Position numbers and translations under genes: made by a program | Assembly: GCA_038255145.1 (NCBI GenBank) | Contig: JBBSLP010000070.1 | Location: 1-31,832 of the forward strand | Source of the DNA: WHTX01 sp038255145 | GTDB taxonomy: Bacteria; Actinomycetota; Acidimicrobiia; Acidimicrobiales; CAIXPF01 | Reading direction: 5' to 3' | Length of the DNA: 31,832 bases | Notes under the pieces: generated by a model | Told to the model about the DNA's origin: nothing | What the model saw: the letters and a program-made list of their open reading frames with translations, nothing else | The model's database searches: none | In this document: one piece after another, positions 21,739 to 28,626 of the stretch | Layout: every line of letters starts with the position of its first letter | Position numbering within the stretch: position 1 is the stretch's first letter

Positions 21739-21982
21739 CTACGACGCGACGTCGTCCCCCGCCACCGCCTCTTCGGGCACGACCGCCGGGGGGCGGGAGC
21801 GGGCCAGGGCGAAGATATGCAGGACGATGTCGGCGTTGCTCAGGGCCACGGTCTCGGTGATGGCCGCGGCCAGGTCCTGCGGACCTGGCCGCGGCCAGGT
21901 CCTGCGGACCGGTCGTGTCGATGCCTGCCTTGTCGGCAAGGGCGCGGAGCTTGACGGCGACCTGGGTGCGGCGCCGGCCGGT
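21739..21982 (-). pseudogene. Unknown gene remnant interrupted by a 25-bp tandem duplication
   Basis: Immediately after the alcohol dehydrogenase stop, and in frame with it, the minus strand reads VAVKLRALADKAGIDTTGPQ, then, if one copy of the 25-bp repeat is removed, DLAAAITETVALSNADIVLH and IFALARSRPPAVVPEEAVAG before TAG at 21741-21739. With both copies the frame breaks, because 25 is not a multiple of three. There is no start codon before VAVKLRA, so the N-terminus is also missing. Protein-like codon use continues across the repaired junction. I do not recognise the family. Confidence 0.6.
21861..21910. repeat. 25-bp tandem duplication (two exact copies)
   Basis: Two identical adjacent 25-bp units, 21861-21885 and 21886-21910. 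Each unit consists of two palindromes side by side: TGGCCGCGGCCA (12 bp, perfect) and GGTCCTGCGGACC (5-bp arms, 3-bp loop). Strong secondary structure of this kind favours replication slippage. The duplication shifts the frame of the minus-strand remnant. Confidence 0.95.
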
Positions 21983-23086
21983 TCAGGCGAACATGATGAC
22001 GCTGCGGGTGACCTCGCCGTTGGCCATGGCGGCCATGGCGTCGTCCACCTGCTCGAGGGTCACCCGTTCACTGATCATGGCGTCGAGGTCGAGTCGACCC
22101 TGGCGGTAGAGCTCGAGGAAGTGCGGAGCGTCCTGTTGGAAGGCGCTCGAGCCCATGAGCGAGCCCATCAGCCGCTTCTCCAGGTAGAAGTGGCCCGGCT
22201 CCAGGGTCAGCTTGTGGCCCCGGGGGATGGCGCCGACGATGACGGCCAGGCCCCGGGGGGCCAGGGCGTAGAGGCATTGCGACGCCAGGGTGGTGCTGCC
22301 CACGGCGTCGAAGGCGTAGTCGACGCCCCCGGCGGACAGGCGCTTGATCTCCTTGACCGGGTCCACGTCGGGGTTGGCGTCACCGGTCAACACGGTGTGG
22401 GTGGCGCCGAAGTGACGGGCGGTATCGAGCTTGTGCTCGAAGATGTCGATGGCGATGATCTGGCGGGCGCCGGCCAGGCGGGCCCCCTGGATGACCGAGT
22501 TGCCCACGCCGCCCGCGCCGAAGACGGCCACGGACGAACCGGGCCGTACCTGGGCCGTGTTCAGCGCCGCACCCACCCCGGTGGTGACGCCGCAGCCCAC
22601 CAGGGCGGCCCGGTCGAGGGGGATCTCGGGGTCGATGGCCACCAGCGAGCGCTCGTGGAGCAGCATGGCCTCGGCGAAGCCGGACAGGTCGGCGAACTGC
22701 ACGAGTGGCGTGCCCCCCACCGACAGGCGGGGGCCCTCGGACCGGCTGCGGCGCATGGCCCGGCGGTCGGTGCACAGGTGGCGGGCGCCGAGCTGGCACT
22801 GGGTGCAGTTCCCACAGGCCATGGACGTGCAGGCGATGACGTGGTCGCCCACCTTCACCGAGCTGACCTCGCTGCCGACGGCCTCGACGACGCCGGCCGG
22901 CTCGTGCCCGGGGACCGTGGGCACGGGGGCGGCGATGGACCCGTTGATGGCGTGCAGGTCGCTGTGGCAGATCCCACAGGCCACCGTGCGCACCAGCACC
23001 TCGTGGGGTCCCGGCGTGTCGATGTCGATCGCTTCGATCGACATGGCCCCACCGATCTCCCGCAGCACCGCGGCCTTTGCCTTCAT
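21983..23086 (-). CDS. Zinc-dependent alcohol dehydrogenase (class III-like MDR family)
   Basis: A 367-residue medium-chain dehydrogenase. Catalytic zinc ligands are visible as Cys37 in CGICHSDLHA and His61 in GHEPAGVVEAVG, with the third Cys in VGCGVTTGVGAAL. A structural zinc site has the full four-Cys pattern (Cys91, 94, 97 and 105 in CGNCTQCQLGARHLC). The Rossmann motif is VFGAGGVGNSVIQGARLAGA followed by IIAIDIFEHK, whose acidic residue favours NAD(H). The layout matches actinobacterial class III-like alcohol dehydrogenases, some of which use a tightly bound NAD with an external acceptor; that detail is inference. The substrate is probably a primary or lipid-derived alcohol. ATG 23086-23084 gives the canonical N-terminus. 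A GACCTTAGGTC palindrome lies 57 bases upstream. Confidence 0.9.
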   Translation of the reverse strand: MKAKAAVLREIGGAMSIEAIDIDTPGPHEVLVRTVACGICHSDLHAINGSIAAPVPTVPGHEPAGVVEAVGSEVSSVKVGDHVIACTSMACGNCTQCQLGARHLCTDRRAMRRSRSEGPRLSVGGTPLVQFADLSGFAEAMLLHERSLVAIDPEIPLDRAALVGCGVTTGVGAALNTAQVRPGSSVAVFGAGGVGNSVIQGARLAGARQIIAIDIFEHKLDTARHFGATHTVLTGDANPDVDPVKEIKRLSAGGVDYAFDAVGSTTLASQCLYALAPRGLAVIVGAIPRGHKLTLEPGHFYLEKRLMGSLMGSSAFQQDAPHFLELYRQGRLDLDAMISERVTLEQVDDAMAAMANGEVTRSVIMFA

Positions 23087-23142
23087 GAGCTCCCCCTGGG
23101 TCGTCCTGGCCCTGCGTCTCGTCGCAGCACCGGCATCGGGCT

Positions 23143-23153
23143 GACCTTAGGTC
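23143..23153. promoter_or_regulatory. Palindrome upstream of the alcohol dehydrogenase gene
   Basis: GACCTTAGGTC is a perfect 11-bp palindrome in the leader of the alcohol dehydrogenase gene. On the minus strand it contains TAAGGT, which fits an actinobacterial -10 box, so a bound repressor would block the promoter. No good -35 box is visible. Function is inferred. Confidence 0.35.
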
Positions 23154-23187
23154 CGATCCGCACACCCAGGACGGTGGTTCGGTGCCG

Positions 23188-23637
23188 CTACCCGTGGGCC
23201 AGCACCTGGAGGCCGACGATCACGATCGTCCACGTCGCCGCGTCCACCGCCGTCGCCGTGGCCATGACGTCGAGGCCGGCCAGGGCGAGCAGGCCCAGGG
23301 GTAGGACGACCACCAGCAGCGCCCACGAGGCCGAGCGCACGATGTGGAGCGCCTCGCCGCCTGCGGGGAGGTGGCGGTGCACGGCGATGTGGGCGATGAC
23401 CTCGGCGAGCACGGCGGCGAGGACGCTGGCCACGACGCCCACGGTCAGCGCGGCGGCGACGTGCCCCGCCGACAGGTGCTCGTTGTGCTCACTGATGGCG
23501 ATGAGGATCGACAGCCCGACGATGGCGACGTAGAGGCGCTCCTTGAGCGCCTTGGCCACCGAGTCGGCCTCGAGGTCGTCCGGGCCCGTCGCTCGCCGCG
23601 CCTCGTCGCTGTCCGTTGCGCTCGCTGACGGTGACAT
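23188..23637 (-). CDS. Small membrane protein of unknown function
   Basis: A 149-residue protein with an acidic, polar first 30 residues and about four predicted transmembrane helices: LYVAIVGLSILIAIS (near 35-50), VAAALTVGVVASVLAAVLAE (near 60-80), WALLVVVLPLGLLALAG (near 105-120) and WTIVIVGLQVLA (near 135-147). His residues sit in the loop between helices two and three (IAHIAVHRHLP). I do not recognise the family and no catalytic motif is evident. It begins ten bases after the end of the dienelactone-hydrolase pseudogene on the same strand and is followed by the alcohol dehydrogenase gene after 101 bases. Confidence 0.7.
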   Translation of the reverse strand: MSPSASATDSDEARRATGPDDLEADSVAKALKERLYVAIVGLSILIAISEHNEHLSAGHVAAALTVGVVASVLAAVLAEVIAHIAVHRHLPAGGEALHIVRSASWALLVVVLPLGLLALAGLDVMATATAVDAATWTIVIVGLQVLAHG

Positions 23638-23647
23638 CCGGGCGACG

Positions 23648-24223
23648 CTACGCGCCGAACGGCGGTCGGCCGCTAGCGCAGGTAGCGGTCGAACCAGCCA
23701 GGGTGGCCTGGTAGGCGGCTGCCGCTTGGTCGGGGTTGTATCGCTGGCCGGTCTCGTTGAAGAAGGCGTGGTCGACGCCGGGGAGGACCCGGAGCTCGTG
23801 GGTGAGGCCGGCGGTCGTCAGGGCGGCCTCCATGGCCTCCTTGCTGGCGTTGACCCGGCTGTCGAGCTCGGCGTAGACGCCGAGCACCGTGGCCTTCGAG
23901 CCGGCGAACGAACCCATCAGCTCACCGGCCGGACCGGGGAAGGTCACGGGCACGGGAGCGACGGCGGGCGCGGCTGTGGTCGTGGAACCGGCGGCGGTCG
24001 CGGTGGTCGGGGTCGCCGCCGTCGTCGGCGTGCTCGTCGGCGGGGATGACGACGTGGGCGCGGCGCGGTCGCCGTCGCTGTCGGCACAGGCGGCGAGGAG
24101 GGCGGCGGCCGCCGGCGCGGACAGGCCCAGCAGCAGCAGGCGGCGCACGGCCTCCCGCCGGGTGATCATGCCGTCGGTCCAGTCCTCGCCGACCTCGGAC
24201 GCCAGGTAGTCACGCAATGCCAT
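23648..24223 (-). pseudogene. Exported dienelactone-hydrolase-like lipoprotein, internally deleted and frameshifted
   Basis: The 5' part is intact: after MALRDYLASEVGEDWTDGMI comes a Tat-like TRREAVRRLLLLGL signal with lipobox LLAAC, then a Ser/Thr/Pro-rich linker and the start of the hydrolase domain (TFPGPAGELMGSFAG). At about 23900 it jumps directly to the end of the domain, SKATVLGVYAELDSRVNASK, with the catalytic Asp, and VLPGVDHAFFNETGQRY, with the catalytic His. The middle, including the GxCxGG nucleophile, is missing. A second lesion is a lost C near 23698: restoring it gives the expected end LAWFDRYLR followed by TAG at 23675-23673, whereas the actual frame runs 25 bases further. The remaining peptide could not be a working hydrolase, although the lipoprotein head may still be exported. 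Confidence 0.8.
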
Positions 24224-24299
24224 GCGTCGCCTCCAGACCTCGCCGGGGAGGAGCCGGCCTCACCCGGTCACGGCTCCATCCTCACCCACAGCGGGGGGT

Positions 24300-24713
24300 T
24301 CAGTCGACGATGGCCGGCGCCGCCGCGTACTCCTCGTCGGTGACGTGCTCCCCCCAAACGGCGGCGTTGCCGTCGCCGTCGACCTCGAGCATGGCCACGT
24401 GGACCATGAACCGGTTGGCCGACGCCCCGTGCCAGTGGACCTCGCCGGGCTCGAAGAAGACCCGGTCACCGGGGCGGATCACCTCGATGGGACCACCCTG
24501 GCGCTGGGTGAGGCCGACGCCTTCGGTGACCCAGATCGTCTGCCCGTTCGGGTGGGTGTGCCACGCGGTGCGGGCACCGGGGGTGAAGTGCACGTTGCTC
24601 GCGCTGAGGCGTGAACCCTCCGAGGGCGCCGCCACCGGATCGATGTAGACCGCACCGGTGAACCAATCGGCCGGTCCCCGATTCGTACGGAGGCTGTTCC
24701 TGGTGACCTGCAT
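24300..24713 (-). CDS. Cupin-domain protein (small beta-barrel metal enzyme)
   Basis: A 137-residue single cupin. The first cupin motif is seen as TAWHTHPNGQTIWVTEG, with His52, His54 and Gln58 as probable metal ligands. The second is RPGDRVFFEPGEVHWHGAS with His93/His95. Opening with RGPADWFTGAVYID and closing with VTDEEY, it matches the widespread stand-alone cupins sometimes annotated as mandelonitrile-lyase-like or quercetinase-like proteins. The reaction is not known in this context. The ATG at 24713-24711 gives the canonical start, though its ribosome binding site is weak. Intact and full length, unlike its downstream neighbour at 23648-24223. No operon partner is obvious. Confidence 0.85.
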   Translation of the reverse strand: MQVTRNSLRTNRGPADWFTGAVYIDPVAAPSEGSRLSASNVHFTPGARTAWHTHPNGQTIWVTEGVGLTQRQGGPIEVIRPGDRVFFEPGEVHWHGASANRFMVHVAMLEVDGDGNAAVWGEHVTDEEYAAAPAIVD

Positions 24714-24796
24714 GGGTTGAGGCTTACCAGTTCTCTCGCCCTCGCGCCCGAGACGCATCGGCGCACAATGTGGCGATTCCGCCACAGAGCGCGATG

Positions 24797-25046
24797 CGCC
24801 AGCCGCGTCGGCGAGGCGCTGGCCCAGCCCCTGAGCTTGGGCGAGGGTGAGCTGGTGATGACGGTCAGCACGGGCATCGCCATGGCTAGCTCACCGTTGA
24901 TCTCGGCGGAGACGTTGCTGCGTGACGCCGACGCCATCGTCAGCCTGTCGCGGGCCCTCAACCTGAGGACCGTGGCCGAAGGCGTCGAGACGCCGCTCAC
25001 AGATGCGGCAGCTCATCGATCTGGGCAGGAGATCGCCGCCGGATGA
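24797..25046 (+). pseudogene. Scar of a GGDEF-EAL protein
   Basis: The plus strand reads VGEALAQPLSLGEGELVMTV and GIAMASSPLISAETLLRDAD, the C-terminal part of a GGDEF domain, then passes without break (near 24935) into AIVSLSRALNLRTVAEGVET, which is a late segment of an EAL phosphodiesterase domain. Several hundred residues that should lie between them are absent. After ETP two frame changes are needed to recover MRQLIDLG and then QEIAAG, the usual run-up to the EAL C-terminus. Nothing before 24797 belongs to it clearly, and the GGDEF active site is not present. It cannot make or degrade cyclic di-GMP. Confidence 0.8.
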
Positions 25047-25053
25047 TCGACTA

Positions 25054-25083
25054 TTCACTGAGTGTGTACCTGTGGTGTAGAGT
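25054..25083 (+). promoter_or_regulatory. Promoter and possible operator of the padR-ABC operon
   Basis: TTCACT (25054-25059) and TAGAGT (25078-25083), 18 bases apart, fit an actinobacterial -35/-10 pair. The ATG at 25092 is eight bases past the -10 box, so the mRNA is probably leaderless. A small perfect palindrome CACTGAGTG (25056-25064) covers the -35 box and is a candidate autoregulatory PadR site. Confidence 0.45.
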
Positions 25084-25091
25084 CTCGGCGT

Positions 25092-25616
25092 ATGAGCGTT
25101 CCCCTCGCCCTCCTGGGCCTGCTCGAGCGAGAGCCCAGCCACGGCTACGACCTCAAGCGGGACTACGACACCTTCTTCGGCCGGGGCAAGCCCCTGCCCT
25201 TCGGCCAGGTGTACGCCACCCTGGGCCGGCTGGCCCGCGACGGCAAGGTCATCGCCGCGGAGGCCGAGCCGGGAGCGGGGCCCGATCGCAAGCGCTACGT
25301 CATCACCGAGCAGGGCGTGAGCGAGCTCGATTCGTGGCTGACCGAACCCGTCGAGCCCGAGGCCCACCTGCAGTCGGTGCTCTTCGTCAAGGTCGTGCTC
25401 GCCCTCATGTCGGGGCGCTCGGCCGAGGGCTACCTCGACCGCCAGCGGGCCGCCCACCTGCAGCGCATGCGGGAACTGACCGAGATCCGCCGCTCCGGTG
25501 GCCTGATCGACGCCCTGCTGGCCGACCACGGCCTGTTCCACCTCGAGGCCGACCTGCGCTGGATCGACCTGACCTCGGCCCGTCTCGACGCCCTGGCCGT
25601 CGAGGTCGGGGCATGA
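25092..25616 (+). CDS. PadR-family transcriptional regulator
   Basis: A 174-residue PadR regulator. The winged HTH (about 1-85) shows the family opening LALLGLLEREPSHGYDLKRD, the FGQVYATLGRLARDGKV recognition region and the wing with DRKRYVITEQGVSELDSWL. The C-terminal half (about 95-174) is the helical dimerisation domain (Vir_act_alpha_C-like) with SVLFVKVVLALMSGRSAEGY. PadR proteins commonly repress efflux pumps and release DNA on binding the pump substrate. Here the stop overlaps the ATG of an ABC ATPase gene (ATGA at 25613-25616), so it is the first gene of a PadR-ATPase-permease operon and its likely regulator. The inducing ligand is unknown. Confidence 0.92.
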   Translation: MSVPLALLGLLEREPSHGYDLKRDYDTFFGRGKPLPFGQVYATLGRLARDGKVIAAEAEPGAGPDRKRYVITEQGVSELDSWLTEPVEPEAHLQSVLFVKVVLALMSGRSAEGYLDRQRAAHLQRMRELTEIRRSGGLIDALLADHGLFHLEADLRWIDLTSARLDALAVEVGA

Positions 25617-26346
25617 CGGGCGCCACCGTGCTCCCCGCCGACGGTCCTGGAGCCGCAGCTCTCCCGGCCCCATCCTCGAGGCCCGGGGCGTCACCCTGTC
25701 CTTCGGGCCCACCCCGGCCCTGCGGGGGGCCGAGGTGTCCGTGGCCGCCGGGGAGATCCTCGCCGTCATGGGCCCGAGCGGTTCGGGCAAGTCGACCCTG
25801 CTGCACTGCCTGGCCGGCATCCTCGTCCCCGACAGCGGCCAGGTCCTCTTCGCCGGCGGGCGCATCGACACGTTGCCCGAGGCCCAGCGCAGCGCCCTGC
25901 GCCGGGACCGCTTCGGCTTCGTGTTCCAGTTCGGCCAGCTCGTACCCGAGCTCACCGCCGAGGAGAACGTCGCCCTGCCCCTGCTCCTCGGCGGCATGCG
26001 GCGTGACCAGGCCCTCTCCCGGGCCCGGGCCTGGTTCGCCCGCCTGGGCCTCGACGGGCTCGAGCGACGTCGGTCGGGCGAGCTGTCCGGCGGCCAGGCC
26101 CAGCGGGTGGCCCTGGCCCGAGGTCTGGTGGCCGAGCCCGACGTGGTGTTCGCCGACGAGCCCACCGGCTCGCTCGACTCCCTGGCCGGCGAGCAGGTCA
26201 TGGAACTGCTGTCGAACGCGGCGCGCGAGCAGGGCACCACCGTCGTCCTCGTCACCCACGATCCCCGGGTCGCGGCCTACGCCGACCGCGAGATCGTCGT
26301 CCGCGACGGCAAGGTCACCGTGTTGACCGTGGCGGGCGCGTCATGA
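25613..26346 (+). CDS. ABC transporter ATP-binding protein (MacB/LolD-like), frame break near the start
   Basis: The ATPase partner of the FtsX-like permease. Walker A GPSGSGKSTLLHCL, Q-loop FVFQFGQLVPELTAEENVAL, signature ELSGGQAQRVALARGL, Walker B VVFADEPTGSLDSLAG and the switch His in VLVTHDPRVAAYAD are all intact. The natural N-terminus ILEARGVTLSFGPTPALRG is in the same frame as these motifs, but the ATG at 25613 that overlaps the PadR stop opens a different frame (MTGATVLPADGPG). One base must be gained between about 25640 and 25670 to join them. No start codon exists in the ABC frame before GTG 25735, which would omit the first strand. This is a sequencing error, a real frameshift or an unusual initiation; the coding region is otherwise under clear constraint. 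Confidence 0.85.
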
Positions 26347-26356
26347 CGGGCCGCTC

Positions 26357-28600
26357 GTGCTGAGGCTGGGGCTCCGCCTCACCGTCAGCGGCGGTCGCGA
26401 TGCCCTCGTCCGCCTGGCCATCATCGCCGCCGCCGTGGCCATCGGCGTGGGCCTGCTGGTCACCGCCATCAGTGGCATCAACGCCACCAACGCCCAGAAC
26501 GGGCGTTACGCCTGGCTGGAGACCGGCTTCGCCTCCGACTCCTACGCCCCGCCGGTGGCTGTGGCGGGCGACGACCAGCCGTCGGACCCCCTGTGGTGGT
26601 CACTGCGCCGCGACACCTTCGACGGTGAGGACATCGGCCGCGTCGACGTGGCCGCCACCGGCCCTCGTTCGCCGGTGCCCCCGGGGTTCGACGCCGTGCC
26701 CGGACCGGGCCAGCTCTACGCCTCGCCGGCCATGGCCGAGCTGTTGCGCACCACCCCCGCCGACCAGCTCGGCGATCGCTACGGCGCCACCCTGGTGGGC
26801 ACCATCGGCCCCGCCGGGCTGGCGACGCCCGGCATCCTGCTGGTGGTCGTCGGCCACCGTGTCGACGAGCTGGCCGACGGTCCCTACGCCACCCTGGTCG
26901 ACAACATCAGCACCGCCTCGCCCAGTGAGTGCGGCGGCGACTGCGGCGCCGGGTTCGGCATCAACGCCGAGGGCATCAGCTTGATCCTCGGCGTGGTGGG
27001 CGCCGCCCTGCTGTTCCCGGTGCTCATCTGCATCGGCTCGGCCACCCGGCTGTCCGCGGCCCGACGCGAACAGCGCTTCGCGGCGATGCGCCTGGTGGGG
27101 GCCACCCCCCGCCAGGTCGCGGTGCTGTCCGCCGTCGAATCCGCGGCGGCCGCCACCGTGGGCACCGTGGCCGGCTTCGGTGTCTTCTGGCTGCTCAGAC
27201 CGGCCGTCGCCACCATCCCCTTCACCGGCGCCCGGTTCTACACGTCGGACCTCTCCCTTGGTCTCCTGCAGGCGGCCCTGGTGGCGGTGGGGGTGCCGGT
27301 CGCGGCGACGGTGGCTGCCCGCCTGGCCCTGCGCCGGGTGCAGATCTCGCCCTTGGGGGTGACCCGCCGGGCCACCCCGCCCCGACCGCAGGCCTGGCGG
27401 GTCCTCCCCCTGCTGGCCGGCGTGGCCGAGCTGAGCTGGTTCGCCGTCGTCGGTCGGCCCGACACCAGCCAGGGCCAGATGGCGGCCTACCTGCCGGGGA
27501 TCCTGCTCATCATGGCCGGGCTGGTCATCGCCGGGCCGTGGCTGACCATGGCCGGCGCCCGTCTCATGGCCCGTCGCACCGGTCGACCGGCGGTGCTCAT
27601 CGCCGGTCGCCGGTTGTCGGACAACCCCCAGGCCGGCTTCCGGGCCATCAGTGGGCTGATCCTGGCCCTGTTCGTGGGCAGCGGGGCCGTCGCCACGATC
27701 ACCACCGTCGTCGGTTCGGCCCGGACCCCGGGGCCGGACGGCGCCATGGTCGTCCAGCGGTCGTTCCACCCCGAGCCCCTGGCCCTCGGGGTGCTCGACC
27801 CGGTGGCCGCCATCCCCGGCGTGGTAGGTGTGACGGTGATCTACACCGCCCCGAAGACCTCGGCGGTGACGAACCAGGGTCCACCACCGGGACTGGTGTC
27901 GTGCGCCGAACTGGCCCGCACCCCGTCGCTGGGCCGTTGCCCGCCGGGGGCCGAGGTGGTCGCCATCGAGCCTCAGATCGGCCACAGCGTCATCGCCGGG
28001 GCGTCCTCGCAGGCCGACGCGGTGTGGCCCGTGGCCGACCTCCCCGTCGAGGCCCTGGCGGCCCTGCCCGTCGACATGGTGCTGGTGGACAACGACGGGT
28101 CGACGGCCGTGATCGAGCAGGTGCGCACCGCCCTGCAGATGGCCCTGCCCCAGCGCTTCGGCCCCGAGACGGTCGACGAGGCCAACCTGCACGGCACCCG
28201 GGAGCTGGGCCAGTACCAGCAGCTGGCCAACGTGGTCATCGCCTCGAGCCTGGCCATCGCCGGCTGCAGCCTGGCGGTGAGCGTCGCCGCCGGCCTCAGC
28301 GAGCGCAAGCGACCCTTCAGCCTGCTGCGCCTGACCGGGGTGCCCCTGGCCATGCTGCGCCGCATCGTGGTGCTGGAGACCGTCGTGCCCCTGCTGGTCA
28401 CCGCGGTGGTAGCGGCCGGCAGCGGGTTCCTGGCCGCCCAGCTGTTCGTGCGGGCCCAGATGGACCGCACCCTGCAGCTGCCCGGTCCCAGCTACTACCT
28501 GGTCGTGCTGGCCGGCCTGGTCGTGTCCCTGGCCGTCATCAGCTCGACCTTCCCCCTCCTCGACCGCATCACCGGCCCCGAGGCCACCCGCAACGACTGA
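26357..28600 (+). CDS. FtsX-like ABC transporter permease
   Basis: A 747-residue membrane protein of the MacB/FtsX type. An N-terminal helix (LAIIAAAVAIGVGLLVTAI) is followed by a roughly 180-residue extracytoplasmic region. A first FtsX block (about 205-330) contains LILGVVGAALLFPVLICIGS and REQRFAAMRLVGATPRQVAV. Two middle helices (AYLPGILLIMAGLVIAGPW; ISGLILALFVGSGAVATITT) precede a second outer region, then a second FtsX block (about 625-745) with ERKRPFSLLRLTGVPLAMLR. Such permeases with a PadR regulator often export drugs, peptides or lipids. GTG 26357 is the first start in frame. However, ATG 26343 overlaps the ATPase stop (ATGA) and reads MTGRSC then TGA, so a one-base loss after that ATG, or re-initiation at GTG, should be considered. 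Confidence 0.88.
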   Translation: MLRLGLRLTVSGGRDALVRLAIIAAAVAIGVGLLVTAISGINATNAQNGRYAWLETGFASDSYAPPVAVAGDDQPSDPLWWSLRRDTFDGEDIGRVDVAATGPRSPVPPGFDAVPGPGQLYASPAMAELLRTTPADQLGDRYGATLVGTIGPAGLATPGILLVVVGHRVDELADGPYATLVDNISTASPSECGGDCGAGFGINAEGISLILGVVGAALLFPVLICIGSATRLSAARREQRFAAMRLVGATPRQVAVLSAVESAAAATVGTVAGFGVFWLLRPAVATIPFTGARFYTSDLSLGLLQAALVAVGVPVAATVAARLALRRVQISPLGVTRRATPPRPQAWRVLPLLAGVAELSWFAVVGRPDTSQGQMAAYLPGILLIMAGLVIAGPWLTMAGARLMARRTGRPAVLIAGRRLSDNPQAGFRAISGLILALFVGSGAVATITTVVGSARTPGPDGAMVVQRSFHPEPLALGVLDPVAAIPGVVGVTVIYTAPKTSAVTNQGPPPGLVSCAELARTPSLGRCPPGAEVVAIEPQIGHSVIAGASSQADAVWPVADLPVEALAALPVDMVLVDNDGSTAVIEQVRTALQMALPQRFGPETVDEANLHGTRELGQYQQLANVVIASSLAIAGCSLAVSVAAGLSERKRPFSLLRLTGVPLAMLRRIVVLETVVPLLVTAVVAAGSGFLAAQLFVRAQMDRTLQLPGPSYYLVVLAGLVVSLAVISSTFPLLDRITGPEATRND

Positions 28601-28626
28601 CCCACGGTCGGGCCCGCCCTGTCGGG

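Noticed and set aside
21861..21910. Possible CRISPR or attachment site
   Set aside because: Only two directly adjacent copies with no spacers and no integrase or cas gene; a simple tandem duplication explains it.
23188..23637. Small membrane protein as a holin or toxin of a phage or TA system
   Set aside because: Four helices and 149 residues with no phage genes or antitoxin nearby; no support beyond hydrophobicity.
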